A stretch of 34,336 bases of DNA from positions 1-34,336 of the forward strand of contig DFIJ01000033.1 in the NCBI GenBank assembly GCA_002372775.1, in the 5' to 3' direction. Position numbers and translations under genes: made by a program. The stretch comes from Christensenella sp. UBA3700 (GTDB taxonomy: Bacteria; Bacillota; Clostridia; Christensenellales; UBA3700). How positions within the stretch are numbered: position 1 is the stretch's first letter; the number at the start of each line of letters is the position of its first letter. The notes under the pieces are model-generated. The model was not told where the DNA came from. It ran no database searches and worked only from the letters and a program-made list of their open reading frames with translations. Of this stretch, positions 14,914 to 23,461 are shown piece by piece.

Positions 14914-15626
14914 TAAATCGTTACCCCTAAAATTCCGCCCCAAATAATATTAAATACTTTAATAGATATATCGTTTACCATTCCAAACAATGTAGGTAAT
15001 CCCATTTGAGACATCAAATAAGATAATGCGATAAAACCTAATAAAACAAAATTTCCATATCTATACATAAATACAACGTATTTATTGTCTGGCAAAGCAA
15101 GAGTCTCTACTATTCTAAAGCCATCAAGCGGATAAAGTGGAAGTAGATTAAAAACAGCAAGAAGAATATTTACTTGCATTGAGAAATAGAAAAGATAATA
15201 GAAGAAATTAAAAGCATACACCTTTGCTTGGCTATCTGTTGTTTTTCCACCGACTGCATATACAAGTATTGCTAAAGCAATAGAAGCAATAAACGCATAT
15301 ATAAAGTTAACAGTAACACCTGCTAAAGATGTTGTAATCATGCCCTTTTTAAAATCTCTAAAATTTCTAGAATCAATAGGAACTGGCTTTGCAAATCCAA
15401 AACCAACAAGAAGCATCATTAGAGTTCCTATAGGAGTTAAATGTTTAAATGGGTTTAATGATAATCTACCATTAATCTTTGCTGTAGGATCACCATTCCA
15501 GTACGCAACATAACCATGCGCTAATTCATGGCTAACAATAGCTACCAAAATAACTACAACATACGCAAAAAATACTAGAATTGATAATGGAGTAAAACCA
15601 TTATATCTAAAAAAACTTGTAATCAT
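14913..15626 (-). CDS. Site-2 protease family membrane metallopeptidase (M50)
   Basis: 237 aa intramembrane zinc protease with about six membrane segments. The zinc site is HELAHG near residue 34, followed by SLNPFKHLTPIGTL (the N-P-x-x-H motif) and, in a later helix, NLLPLYPLDGF (the third ligand, D in LDG). It has no PDZ or CBS domain, so it belongs to the short YwhC-like group; substrates are unknown. It commonly precedes scpA in Clostridia and here overlaps the scpA start by one base. It has its own promoter about 50 nt upstream. Confidence 0.9.
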   Translation of the reverse strand: MITSFFRYNGFTPLSILVFFAYVVVILVAIVSHELAHGYVAYWNGDPTAKINGRLSLNPFKHLTPIGTLMMLLVGFGFAKPVPIDSRNFRDFKKGMITTSLAGVTVNFIYAFIASIALAILVYAVGGKTTDSQAKVYAFNFFYYLFYFSMQVNILLAVFNLLPLYPLDGFRIVETLALPDNKYVVFMYRYGNFVLLGFIALSYLMSQMGLPTLFGMVNDISIKVFNIIWGGILGVTI

Positions 15627-15678
15627 TAATTCTTATAGTCCTTTACATGTATTAAAACCCTAATAATACACCTGCATA

Positions 15679-15708
15679 ATTGTAGCAAAATAAAGGAGTT
15701 ATAGTCAA
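15679..15708 (-). promoter_or_regulatory. Promoter of the M50-scpA-scpB operon
   Basis: TTGACT (15703-15708), 18-nt spacer and TACAAT (15679-15684) on the minus strand. The -35 begins 2 nt past the stop of the zinc-ribbon membrane gene, and no terminator hairpin separates the two operons, so read-through from the upstream operon is likely. Confidence 0.7.
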
Positions 15709-15710
15709 TA

Positions 15711-16226
15711 TTATATAAATAAATTGCGCGTATATAGCGCGTAAAGAGCGCCAAATACAATTAGTATCATAATAGCAATTTTAAACACTCCTAAAGCTAT
15801 AATTCCTAGGTTTGTGTTTGCTTTAATCTTGGATAATACAATAGATACAATTCCCGTCCCAACACCAACAGAAAGAATAATAATAGCTTCTAACAATTGA
15901 ATATTTCCTTTTGAAATAAAGTTCGAAAAATCTATATAAATACTTAGAATCAACAATAATAGTCCAACTAAAAGAACAAGGATATTTATAGATTTTTGAA
16001 AAACATAATTATGCCTTTCTTTTTTATTTTCATCTTCCTTTGTTGAGGTAGTAGATACTAAAATCTCGGCATCTTCTTGACTGTTTTGCGTAATAAGCTG
16101 ACTTTGTGGAATTTCATGTATATCTAATTTTGTTTTATTCGCACAATTCAAACACTTAAATATTCCCAGGCTTCTATCCTCTATTTCTAGTTGACCTCCA
16201 CATATAGGACACCTTAATTCTTCCAT
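15711..16226 (-). CDS. Zinc-ribbon membrane protein, function unknown (last gene of the SPFH operon)
   Basis: 171 aa, not recognised as a named family. The N-terminus is a zinc ribbon with knuckles CPIC (6-9) and CLNC (25-28). A polar linker (about 35-75) leads to three predicted membrane helices at about 80-99, 112-133 and 141-165, ending a few residues before the stop. The ribbon should face the cytoplasm by the positive-inside rule (KKERHNYVFQK before the first helix). Its start overlaps the stop of the coiled-coil gene before it (TAATG). The design, a zinc ribbon on a membrane anchor beside an SPFH protein, resembles YdjG-like proteins of Bacillus pspA operons; that is analogy, not proven homology. 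Confidence 0.75.
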   Translation of the reverse strand: MEELRCPICGGQLEIEDRSLGIFKCLNCANKTKLDIHEIPQSQLITQNSQEDAEILVSTTSTKEDENKKERHNYVFQKSINILVLLVGLLLLILSIYIDFSNFISKGNIQLLEAIIILSVGVGTGIVSIVLSKIKANTNLGIIALGVFKIAIMILIVFGALYALYTRNLFI

Positions 16227-16798
16227 TATCTAATCTCCCTAGAATCCTCACTATCTGCATTATCTGGCATATTCTTTAGTTCAAATAAAGCCATTAGTTC
16301 ATCTTCATCAACGTCCGTTATTCCATAAATCTTCATATTTTCATCAAACATGGATTTAACCGTAACGTAAGTATCGTCCGCATTCGTTAACACATCCTCA
16401 TGTTTTGTTTTTGTATCCAATGCGTCATTTAAAAACAAAGCCAATTCTTTTTGATCTTCTAAACACAATGAAAATTTTAATGAAGAAATATTCTTTACTA
16501 ATTGTTTATCTTCCAGCACATCCTTTAATCTATTAGCCATCTTTATGTTATATAAAACATAAAGCCCCTGTTTAATTTGACGGCTTCTTTGCTCACTTAA
16601 ATTCGTAATCTTCTTAACTATAAAGATTTTCTCAAGCTTATCTGAAAAGCTTTGTCCTTCCTCTATTAGAGCTTTAATAGCCGTAGATAGCTGCATAATT
16701 TTATTCTCTATAGATGTTTCTTCTCGCTCTAACATACAAATAGCATCTACTATTTCATTCTTTGTGACTGTTTTTAATGGCTTTCTTCTAAAACACAT
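16226..16798 (-). CDS. Coiled-coil protein, possible PspA/ESCRT-III-like
   Basis: 190 aa, largely helical by composition, no membrane segment. It starts MCFRRKPLK, a short basic and hydrophobic tip, then a long helix at about 14-47 (NEIVDAICMLEREETSIENK), another at about 52-100, and a helical C-terminal region ending in an acidic amphipathic stretch DVDEDELMALFELK (162-175). This order (basic membrane-binding tip, coiled-coil core, acidic C-terminal helix like a MIT-interacting motif) is the plan of ESCRT-III/Snf7 and PspA proteins. The likeness is architectural; I claim no homology. The gene is 1 nt after its neighbour and overlaps the zinc-ribbon gene by one base. Confidence 0.6.
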   Translation of the reverse strand: MCFRRKPLKTVTKNEIVDAICMLEREETSIENKIMQLSTAIKALIEEGQSFSDKLEKIFIVKKITNLSEQRSRQIKQGLYVLYNIKMANRLKDVLEDKQLVKNISSLKFSLCLEDQKELALFLNDALDTKTKHEDVLTNADDTYVTVKSMFDENMKIYGITDVDEDELMALFELKNMPDNADSEDSREIR

Positions 16799-16799
16799 A

Positions 16800-17138
16800 C
16801 TATTTAAGCTCCTTTGCCTCTCTTTCTTTGATTAATATTCGAATTTCCTTAAACATTGATTTAACAATATCCTCGTCAGGATCTTTTTTATTATTCAAAA
16901 CAAGCCTAATTTCCCCGATTTTATCTCGAATTTTATCGTCAATCTGACATACCTGTTTATTACTTCTTGGAGAAATATACAAAAGCTCATCTTGAATAGC
17001 TTCTATTTCTTTTTCATATTTTGAATCTGAATCCAGTTCTTTAATAATGTCCATTTCTTGCGAAGCAAGTAAGATATTTTTCCTATCTTCATATAAATTT
17101 GCATTAACCTCTTTTTCTATTTTCTTTTTAAAACACAT
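16800..17138 (-). CDS. Small coiled-coil protein, function unknown
   Basis: 112 aa, charged and mostly helical, no membrane segment or known motif. It begins MCFKKKIEKE, the same MCF(K/R)(K/R)K tip as the next protein, which suggests common origin or a shared membrane or partner contact. A helical run about 10-60 is followed by a basic stretch and a final Lys/Glu-rich helix (about 88-112). Ribosome site AAGAGG precedes the ATG; the gene is 2 nt after the SPFH gene. It may be a partner or a shortened relative of the 190-aa protein. Confidence 0.7.
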   Translation of the reverse strand: MCFKKKIEKEVNANLYEDRKNILLASQEMDIIKELDSDSKYEKEIEAIQDELLYISPRSNKQVCQIDDKIRDKIGEIRLVLNNKKDPDEDIVKSMFKEIRILIKEREAKELK

Positions 17139-17140
17139 AA

Positions 17141-18148
17141 CTAACCTCTTAATTTAACTCCACAGTTCTTACAGAATAAATCATCTTTTGTAACCAATTT
17201 CCCACAATTTGGGCATTTTACTTTCACTTTTTGTATCTCAGTTCCACACACCGGACAGAATTTAGCAGTTTCTGAGATTTTAACGCCACAATTAGGACAT
17301 TCTTTTGTTGAATCATTCTTTTTCCCTGTTGGCCATCCTACAATTCTGCATACTTCAAGATATTTATCGTAGTCTTCCCTTTCTAGGCGTTTTAAATCCA
17401 TTTCCCTAGCAAACTTCTTATCGTCCATACGCTCTGCGTATTCTCTAGACTCTTGTTGTATAATCGCACTTGCTTTTTCTGATCTTGCTTTATTAATCTT
17501 TGCAATATCATCACTAGATATAATTATTCTAGAAATTGTGAATGAGAATATTTTTAAACCATAATCATACTCAAACATCTTTGAAATATGAGGAAGAATT
17601 TCATTACCAACAGGCAATAAAACTTCACATAACCTATCATATGATAGATTCTTTTGCTGCATTATAGTAGCAATCTGATATTGAACTTCTGCAAGTAGTC
17701 TTCCTTGAATTCTATTTTTTAAATCATCTAAATCAAAATCGTTATTTGTTCCAATAAGCTCAAGATATGCTTTTCTTGGATTACAAATTTGTATCTCAAG
17801 TTCTCCTGAAGCTCCAAGTTTGATTGAAGTACCAGTTACAGGATCTCTCATGTCATACTGATCTTTTGTACCCCAAAGCAAATTTAATTTAGCGGTTTTG
17901 GAAACATAAATAACTTCTATTGTTTGAGCTGAATCTATTAAATTAGCAAAAATACCCGATTTATTATCAAAAATCTTATATCGGCCACTAGATAAAGTAT
18001 CTAATGCTATACCATCTTTAATAACTATTGCATTATGTGTATCAGGAACAATTATTGTTGTACTCGGTTCGAACTTCTTATAATCGACAACAATCTTTTT
18101 GAAAAGAACATCATTCTTCTCTGAATAAGTGATAAGTTTTTTAGCCAT
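17141..18148 (-). CDS. SPFH/band-7 domain protein with C-terminal double zinc ribbon
   Basis: 335 aa from the ATG at 18148, chosen because GAGGT lies 6 nt upstream; an ATG at 18163 would add five residues. Residues about 25-215 form an SPFH (stomatin/prohibitin/flotillin) domain; SPFH proteins build large rings or scaffolds on membranes. A charged helix (about 215-255, with EKASAIIQQESREYAERMDD) follows, as in flotillins. The C-terminus carries two zinc ribbons: C284/C287 with C298/C301, and C312/C315 with C326/C329. The protein resembles Bacillus YdjI and related 'virion core'-named proteins, though it has no N-terminal membrane helix. First gene of a four-gene operon. Confidence 0.85.
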   Translation of the reverse strand: MAKKLITYSEKNDVLFKKIVVDYKKFEPSTTIIVPDTHNAIVIKDGIALDTLSSGRYKIFDNKSGIFANLIDSAQTIEVIYVSKTAKLNLLWGTKDQYDMRDPVTGTSIKLGASGELEIQICNPRKAYLELIGTNNDFDLDDLKNRIQGRLLAEVQYQIATIMQQKNLSYDRLCEVLLPVGNEILPHISKMFEYDYGLKIFSFTISRIIISSDDIAKINKARSEKASAIIQQESREYAERMDDKKFAREMDLKRLEREDYDKYLEVCRIVGWPTGKKNDSTKECPNCGVKISETAKFCPVCGTEIQKVKVKCPNCGKLVTKDDLFCKNCGVKLRG

Positions 18149-18241
18149 ACAAATACCTCGCATATAGTAATGCGGCTTCTTCGTACCTATTTAGTTCTCC
18201 CTATGAAAATGTTTTTAAAAGATAAATGTTTATCACAAATA

Positions 18242-18270
18242 AATATATATAATACCTTACTCAATGTCAA
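18242..18270 (-). promoter_or_regulatory. Strong promoter of the SPFH operon
   Basis: A perfect -35 TTGACA (18265-18270), a 17-nt spacer and -10 TATATT (18242-18247). The leader would be about 85 nt and contains CGCAT/ATGCG (5 bp) just before the ribosome site. Confidence 0.8.
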
Positions 18271-18279
18271 TTATGACAT
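18264..18279. promoter_or_regulatory. Palindrome over the -35 box of the SPFH operon (candidate operator)
   Basis: ATGTCA-ATTA-TGACAT, perfect 6-bp arms with a 4-nt spacer. The -35 hexamer lies within it, so a bound dimer would block RNA polymerase. A second, weaker inverted repeat (ATACAT...ATGTAT) follows immediately upstream. Confidence 0.55.
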
Positions 18280-18614
18280 ACATTATAAGATGATGTATAT
18301 ATTGCAAATTTAACCATTTTATTAATGATTAGCAAAAATCATGCACTCATTACAGTTTTATTAACATAAGAAATATATTGGCTATATCCATATCAGTATT
18401 TCTGAGATAAAACGTGTTAGTATTATAAATATCACGTTATTTTAAAAATATTATAGAATGTTTATTTCTATTTACTTTATTATACTAAATTATCAGTCAA
18501 TTTATTTCTATAACATAAAATAGCAGACATTTTTGGCAAACAATCCATTTATAGCTAAAAATGAAAATATAAAATCATCGTTTTTATCCATATTGAATTT
18601 TAGTAAAAATTTGC
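18280..18614. other. Gene-free AT-rich stretch with repeated motifs (gap B)
   Basis: No supportable gene. It contains an inverted repeat AACGTG (18411-18416) and CACGTT (18433-18438), CAGTCAATTTATTTCTA (18494-18510) and AAGAAATATATTGGCTAT (18368-18385). The last two match motifs in gaps A and C, and TTTTATCCAT at 18582-18591 matches gap C. Confidence 0.6.
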
Positions 18615-18652
18615 AAAAAAAAAAAATAGACTACCAATTACTTGATAGTCTA
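18615..18652 (-). terminator. Terminator after rny
   Basis: On the minus strand TAGACTATC pairs with GGTAGTCTA (9 bp, one U-G pair) around an 8-nt loop, followed by 12 T. It lies 26 nt after the stop of rny. Confidence 0.92.
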
Positions 18653-18677
18653 AATTTTCTTTGTTTAGATTATGCAA

Positions 18678-20288
18678 TTATTTTGCATATTCAGTTTGAC
18701 GAACTTCTCTAATTACACTAACTTTGATTTGGCCTGGATAATCTAATTCATTTTCAATCTTCTTAGCAATATCCTTTGCTAGGAATATTGTAGCCTTATC
18801 ATCAACCTTATCTGGCTTAACCATAACTCTGATTTCTCTACCAGCTTGGATTGCGAATGATTGCTCTACACCATCAAATGAATTAGCAACACCCTCTAGT
18901 TTCTCAAGTCTCTTTACATAGTTTTCAATTGATTCACGTCTAGCACCAGGTCTTGCAGAAGAAATAGCATCTGCAGCTTGTACAAGAACTGCTTCAACTG
19001 TTTCTGGTTCAACATCTCCATGGTGAGCTTCAATACAATGAACTACTGCTCTAGATTCTTTAAACTTCTTAGCGATATCTACACCGATTTGTACGTGAGT
19101 ACCTTCTAATTCATGGTCAACAGCCTTACCAATATCGTGTAATAGACCTGCTCTCTTAGCGATTTTAACATCTGCACCTAATTCAGCAGCCATAACACCG
19201 GCTAAATAACTAACTTCTAGGGAGTGCTCTAGAACGTTTTGACCAAAACTTGTACGGTACTTTAATCTACCTAAAATCTTAACGATTTCTGGATGTAGAC
19301 CATATACATTAGCATCAAAAGCTGCATTTTCACCAGCTTCTTTTACTTGGCTTTCAATTTCTTTCTTTACTTTTTCTACTGTTTCTTCAATCTTAGCTGG
19401 ATGAATTCTACCATCAGCAACTAATCTTTCAATTGTAATCTTAGCGATTTCTCTACGCATTGGATCAAATCCTGAAACTGTTACTGCATCTGGAGTATCA
19501 TCAATAATTAAATCGACACCAGTTGCGTTTTCAATAGATTTAATATTTCTACCAACACGACCAATCAAACGACCTTTCATTTCTTCGTTTGGAAGATTTA
19601 CAGTGGATACAGTTGATTCTGAAGTATGCTCAGGCGCACACTTTTGAATCGCAAGTCCAATAATTTTTCTCGCTTCTTTGTTTGCCTCATCTTTTGCTTT
19701 TTGCTCAATTTCCTTAACTTCAGCGGCAGCATCAACCCTTGCTTCTTCTAGCATTTGGTTCATAAGTGTCTCTTTAGCTTCTTCTTGAGTCAATTTAGCA
19801 ACTCTTTCGAGTTCTGCAAGCATCTTGCCGTGAGCATCCTTGATTTCTAATTCTAAGGCTTCTATTTTGCTTTCTCTTGCGTCTAGGGCGATCTTTCTTT
19901 CATCTAGAAGATCACTCTTGTGATCTAGAGAAACTTCTCTACGGTTTAATTGTTCGTCTCTTTGATTAACACGTTGTTCATTACGTGCGACTTCTGCTCT
20001 TTTTGCACTGATATCTTTATCTGCTTCTGAACGAAGTCTTTGACTTTCTTCTTTTGCTTCAACTTTAGCATCCCTTAGGTAATCTTTGGCTTCTTTTTGA
20101 GCCTCAGAGCGTAATTTATCACATTCTTCTTTTACGCTACCAACGTTTTTACGAGCATAGTATCTATATATTAAATAACCTGCTACCAACCCAGCTAATA
20201 ATGCTAGAATAGCGGCTAATATAATTCCAGTTACAGCACCACCGTCAGCGCTAAGGATAATACTAAAGCAACTTGCGTTACTTTCCAT
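18678..20288 (-). CDS. rny: Ribonuclease Y
   Basis: 536 aa, the family length. RNase Y is the membrane-bound endonuclease that starts mRNA decay in many Firmicutes. One N-terminal membrane helix (about 18-40), a long coiled coil (about 52-205), a KH domain (about 228-290; GRVG at 243-246) and an HD domain (H355, H384-D385 in LLHDIGKA) appear in order. The KH loop reads GRVG where GREG is usual. Ribosome site GGAGG lies 6 nt before the ATG. It follows recA with a hairpin between, and ends at a strong terminator. Confidence 0.96.
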   Translation of the reverse strand: MESNASCFSIILSADGGAVTGIILAAILALLAGLVAGYLIYRYYARKNVGSVKEECDKLRSEAQKEAKDYLRDAKVEAKEESQRLRSEADKDISAKRAEVARNEQRVNQRDEQLNRREVSLDHKSDLLDERKIALDARESKIEALELEIKDAHGKMLAELERVAKLTQEEAKETLMNQMLEEARVDAAAEVKEIEQKAKDEANKEARKIIGLAIQKCAPEHTSESTVSTVNLPNEEMKGRLIGRVGRNIKSIENATGVDLIIDDTPDAVTVSGFDPMRREIAKITIERLVADGRIHPAKIEETVEKVKKEIESQVKEAGENAAFDANVYGLHPEIVKILGRLKYRTSFGQNVLEHSLEVSYLAGVMAAELGADVKIAKRAGLLHDIGKAVDHELEGTHVQIGVDIAKKFKESRAVVHCIEAHHGDVEPETVEAVLVQAADAISSARPGARRESIENYVKRLEKLEGVANSFDGVEQSFAIQAGREIRVMVKPDKVDDKATIFLAKDIAKKIENELDYPGQIKVSVIREVRQTEYAK

Positions 20289-20333
20289 TTATTACCTCCT
20301 ATACACATGTCAAGTTTCAATTTTATATAAATA

Positions 20334-20358
20334 AAGTGGGCGTTACAAACACCCACTT
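20334..20358 (-). terminator. Hairpin between recA and rny, probable recA terminator
   Basis: On the minus strand AAGTGGGTG pairs with CGCCCACTT (9 bp, one U-G pair) around a 7-nt loop, followed by TATTTATATAAAATT, a weak U-run. It begins about 35 nt after the recA stop. Confidence 0.6.
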
Positions 20359-20361
20359 ATT

Positions 20362-20390
20362 ATTTTATATTATAATAAGGCTCAAGTCAA
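20362..20390 (-). promoter_or_regulatory. Possible rny promoter right after recA
   Basis: TTGACT (20385-20390), 17-nt spacer and TAAAAT (20362-20367) on the minus strand, starting 3 nt past the recA stop. Transcription would begin inside the hairpin that follows, so promoter and terminator readings compete; alternatively rny is read from recA. Confidence 0.45.
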
Positions 20391-20392
20391 TA

Positions 20393-21409
20393 TTAGTCCT
20401 GAGATTCTAAGGCCACTTTTTCCATAATCTTAGCTACAATTTCTTGCGCTACTTCTGGATTATCTGCGATGTATTGAACAGCCTTATCTCTGCCTTGTGC
20501 AATCTTCTCATCATTATAGCTGATCCATGATCCACTCTTTTGCATAATACCCATAGAAATAGCCATATCTACGATGCTTCCTTCTTGGCTAATACCCTTT
20601 CCGTAGATGATATCAAATTCTGCTGTTTTGAATGGAGGAGCTACCTTATTCTTAACAATCTTTGCTCTTGTTCTATTACCTACAAATTCAGCACCATCTT
20701 TAAGAGCATCACCTTTTCTAACATCAACTCTTACGGAAGCATAGAATTTTAATGCCTTACCACCTGGTGTTGTTTCAGGGTTACCGAACATAACGCCAAC
20801 CTTTTCTCTTAATTGGTTGATAAAGATAACACAAGTGTTAGCTTTAGATATTACACTTGTAACTCTTCTTAAACCTTGGCTCATTAATCTTGCTTGAAGA
20901 CCAATAACAGATTGTCCAACTTCACCTTCGATTTCAGCTTTTGGTGTTAAAGCCGCTACAGAGTCTACAACAATCAAATCTACTGAGTTTGATCTAACTA
21001 ATGTATCTAAGTTATCTAGGGCTTGTTCGCCGCTATCTGGCTGTATAACGTATAGATTATCAATATCTACACCTAAATTCTTGGCATAAACAGCATCAAG
21101 AGCATGTTCTGCATCAATAAACACAACTGTACCGCCTTGCTTTTGACATGATGCAATTGCATGTAATGCAAGAGTAGTTTTACCTGAAGATTCAGGTCCA
21201 TAGATTTCTATAATTCTACCCTTTGGCCATCCTCCTACTCCTAGCGCTATATCTAATGGTAAACATTGAGATGGAATAACATCCATTTGTTGTACCTTTT
21301 TCTCTCCTAATCTAACAATAGTTCCCTTTCCGTAGCCCTTTTCGATTTTAGCAATAGCTTCATCGATCATAGCACTCTTTTCTGTAACTACTTCTTCTTT
21401 CTTTGCCAT
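20393..21409 (-). CDS. recA: Recombinase RecA
   Basis: 338 aa. RecA coats single-stranded DNA, drives strand exchange and activates LexA cleavage. Walker A is GPESSGKTT (71-79); the FIDAEHALD stretch carrying the ATP-activating glutamate, a Walker B-type aspartate in [10 protein letters not shown], and [20 protein letters not shown] (loop 2 region) are all typical. The C-terminus is shorter and less acidic than that of E. coli RecA. Ribosome site AGAGGT precedes the ATG; it follows cinA by 10 nt. I see no clear SOS box nearby. Confidence 0.98.
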   Translation of the reverse strand: MAKKEEVVTEKSAMIDEAIAKIEKGYGKGTIVRLGEKKVQQMDVIPSQCLPLDIALGVGGWPKGRIIEIYGPESSGKTTLALHAIASCQKQGGTVVFIDAEHALDAVYAKNLGVDIDNLYVIQPDSGEQALDNLDTLVRSNSVDLIVVDSVAALTPKAEIEGEVGQSVIGLQARLMSQGLRRVTSVISKANTCVIFINQLREKVGVMFGNPETTPGGKALKFYASVRVDVRKGDALKDGAEFVGNRTRAKIVKNKVAPPFKTAEFDIIYGKGISQEGSIVDMAISMGIMQKSGSWISYNDEKIAQGRDKAVQYIADNPEVAQEIVAKIMEKVALESQD

Positions 21410-21419
21410 TTTTTACCTC

Positions 21420-22133
21420 TTAATCGTATTTTTCAATATATTTCAATAACATAAATAATGCTATATTATTAACCGTTTTTCTAATTGTGTCTCTATTACC
21501 ATCTAATTCTACTTTCTTAACTTCATGTTCTGTATTTGAAGCAACACCGATATAAGCAACACCTACTGGGGTATCAAATTCATCAGAATCTGGACCTGCA
21601 CAACCTGTTGTAGCAACAGCTAGTGTTATATCTTTATTAGCAAGAACACCTTGAAGCATTTCTTCACAAGTTTGCATACTGATAGGACCATAATTATCTA
21701 AAGTGTTTTGTTTTACATGTAATCTTCTAACTTTTGCTGCAGTAGCATAAGTAACAAAGCCTTCATATAATACGTGGCTACTTCCTGGGATATTAACAAT
21801 TGAAGATGCTACCATTCCACCTGTTATAGACTCAGCAGTACCAACTTTAATATTCTTATCAGTTGCTTTTTTAACTATTTGTTCTTCTAAAGAAGTCTCA
21901 TAATCTGCATACAACTCATCCTTAATACAATTTACTACATTATTAAGAATTTCGTTGAATTTAATCTCTGAGGCATTCTTATTTATAAGAATGATTGTTA
22001 CATCCTTATACTTTTCTGATACATCGATGAAAACATCCTCAGTATCTACTAATGACTTGCAATTTTCAATATCAGATTCTGATACGTCAAATGCTTTTAA
22101 AACGCAATAGTCTTTACACTCTTCTAATTTCAT
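21420..22133 (-). CDS. cinA: CinA-type nicotinamide-nucleotide amidase, N-terminally shortened
   Basis: 237 aa against about 410 for full CinA. Residues about 85-237 are the CinA amidase domain: TAESITGGMVASSIVNIPGS (catalytic serine in AES), GFVTYATAAKVRRL and TTGCAGPDSDEFDTPVGVAY. It deamidates nicotinamide mononucleotide in NAD recycling. Residues 1-80 look like the central linker domain of full CinA (CVLKAFDVSESDIE...), but the N-terminal COG1058 domain, which hydrolyses ADP-ribose in some members, is absent, and the upstream rimO leaves no room for it. It starts 2 nt after rimO and lies in the common cinA-recA order. Confidence 0.85.
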   Translation of the reverse strand: MKLEECKDYCVLKAFDVSESDIENCKSLVDTEDVFIDVSEKYKDVTIILINKNASEIKFNEILNNVVNCIKDELYADYETSLEEQIVKKATDKNIKVGTAESITGGMVASSIVNIPGSSHVLYEGFVTYATAAKVRRLHVKQNTLDNYGPISMQTCEEMLQGVLANKDITLAVATTGCAGPDSDEFDTPVGVAYIGVASNTEHEVKKVELDGNRDTIRKTVNNIALFMLLKYIEKYD

Positions 22134-22135
22134 CT

Positions 22136-23458
22136 TTAGCCTCTAACCTTACCTATATAATCTAAGCCATCCATCTTGACTAATTCGACTTTATAAATAC
22201 TTCCTACATCTACTAAATCATCTGCTGTGAAATAAACCTTTGTATCTATCTCTGGAGCATCTGATTTACTTCTTCCGTAGAACATTTGTCTATCGTAATC
22301 AATTCCTTCATATATAACATCAACAATTTGTCCTAGTCTTCTTTTCATTCTCTTAACCATAACCTTTTGTTGAATATCATACAGTTCAGCTTGTCTTTGA
22401 AGTTTAATATCTTCTGGCAACTGTTCTTTTAATCTTGCAGCTGCTGTTCCTTCTTCTTTTGAATAAGTAAAGAAACCGCATCTGTCGATTCTTCCAGATT
22501 TAATAAACTCTTTTAGTTCATTGTAATCTTCTTCTGTTTCTCCTGGGAATCCAACAATAAATGTAGATCTTACAGTAAAACAGTTATACTTCTCTATTCT
22601 ATTGAACAAATCATCAATATAATCTTTGTTTATATGACGATTCATTCTCTTTAATACACTACTTGATCTATGTTGAAGTGGTATATCAAGATACTTACAA
22701 ATCTTATCATTGTTTGCCATATAATCTAGAAGTTCATCTGAGATGTTCTCCGGATATAAGTACAACAATCTTATCCACTCAACATTTATTTTACTTAATC
22801 TATCTAATAAGTCAATAAGTAAACACTTGTTCGCTTTGTCTTGTCCGAAAATTGAGACATCTTGCGCTACAAGTATCAATTCTTTAATGCCATAATTGTC
22901 TACAAGTTCCTTTGCTTCTTCTACAACATCATCAATATCTCTAGATGTATATTTACCTCTGATTTGAGGAATTGCACAATATGTGCAATGATTACTACAT
23001 CCTTCTGCAATCTTTAAATATGCGAAATGTTGTGGAGTTGTTAAAACTCTCTTCCTTGTGAAATCTCTAGTATTAATATCGTTCTTATAGTAGTTTCTCT
23101 TACCTGTAGCCACCATATCCTTAATCAATTGAGGAAGATTCTTATAATTTGCTGTACCTAAGAACAAATTAACCTCAGGCATTTCATTAAACATTTCTTC
23201 CATATATCTTTGAGATAGACATCCAGTAACGATAAGATATTTACACTTACCATCCTTCTTTAGACTAGCCATTTCAAAAATAGTATCGATTGATTCTTGT
23301 TTAGCACTCTCAATAAAACCACAAGTATTTACAATAACAATATCGGCATCTTCAACTTCGGCTGTTAATTCAAAACCATCTTCTTGAAGATATGCCATCA
23401 TGTTTTCTGTATCTATTCTGTTTTTATCGCATCCTAGGGATACTACGCCAATTTTCAT
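22136..23458 (-). CDS. rimO: Ribosomal protein S12 methylthiotransferase RimO
   Basis: 440 aa. RimO adds a methylthio group to an aspartate of ribosomal protein S12. The UPF0004 domain carries the first cluster on C10, C46 and C80; the radical-SAM cluster sits on C154, C158 and C161 (CSNHCTYC); a TRAM domain ends the protein (about 375-440). The opening VSLGCDKNRIDTE is RimO-like rather than MiaB-like. Ribosome site GGAAG. It lies between pgsA and cinA, in the ftsK-rimO-pgsA-cinA-recA neighbourhood common in Clostridia, though rimO and pgsA appear here in the order pgsA, rimO. Confidence 0.95.
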   Translation of the reverse strand: MKIGVVSLGCDKNRIDTENMMAYLQEDGFELTAEVEDADIVIVNTCGFIESAKQESIDTIFEMASLKKDGKCKYLIVTGCLSQRYMEEMFNEMPEVNLFLGTANYKNLPQLIKDMVATGKRNYYKNDINTRDFTRKRVLTTPQHFAYLKIAEGCSNHCTYCAIPQIRGKYTSRDIDDVVEEAKELVDNYGIKELILVAQDVSIFGQDKANKCLLIDLLDRLSKINVEWIRLLYLYPENISDELLDYMANNDKICKYLDIPLQHRSSSVLKRMNRHINKDYIDDLFNRIEKYNCFTVRSTFIVGFPGETEEDYNELKEFIKSGRIDRCGFFTYSKEEGTAAARLKEQLPEDIKLQRQAELYDIQQKVMVKRMKRRLGQIVDVIYEGIDYDRQMFYGRSKSDAPEIDTKVYFTADDLVDVGSIYKVELVKMDGLDYIGKVRG

Positions 23459-23461
23459 ATA

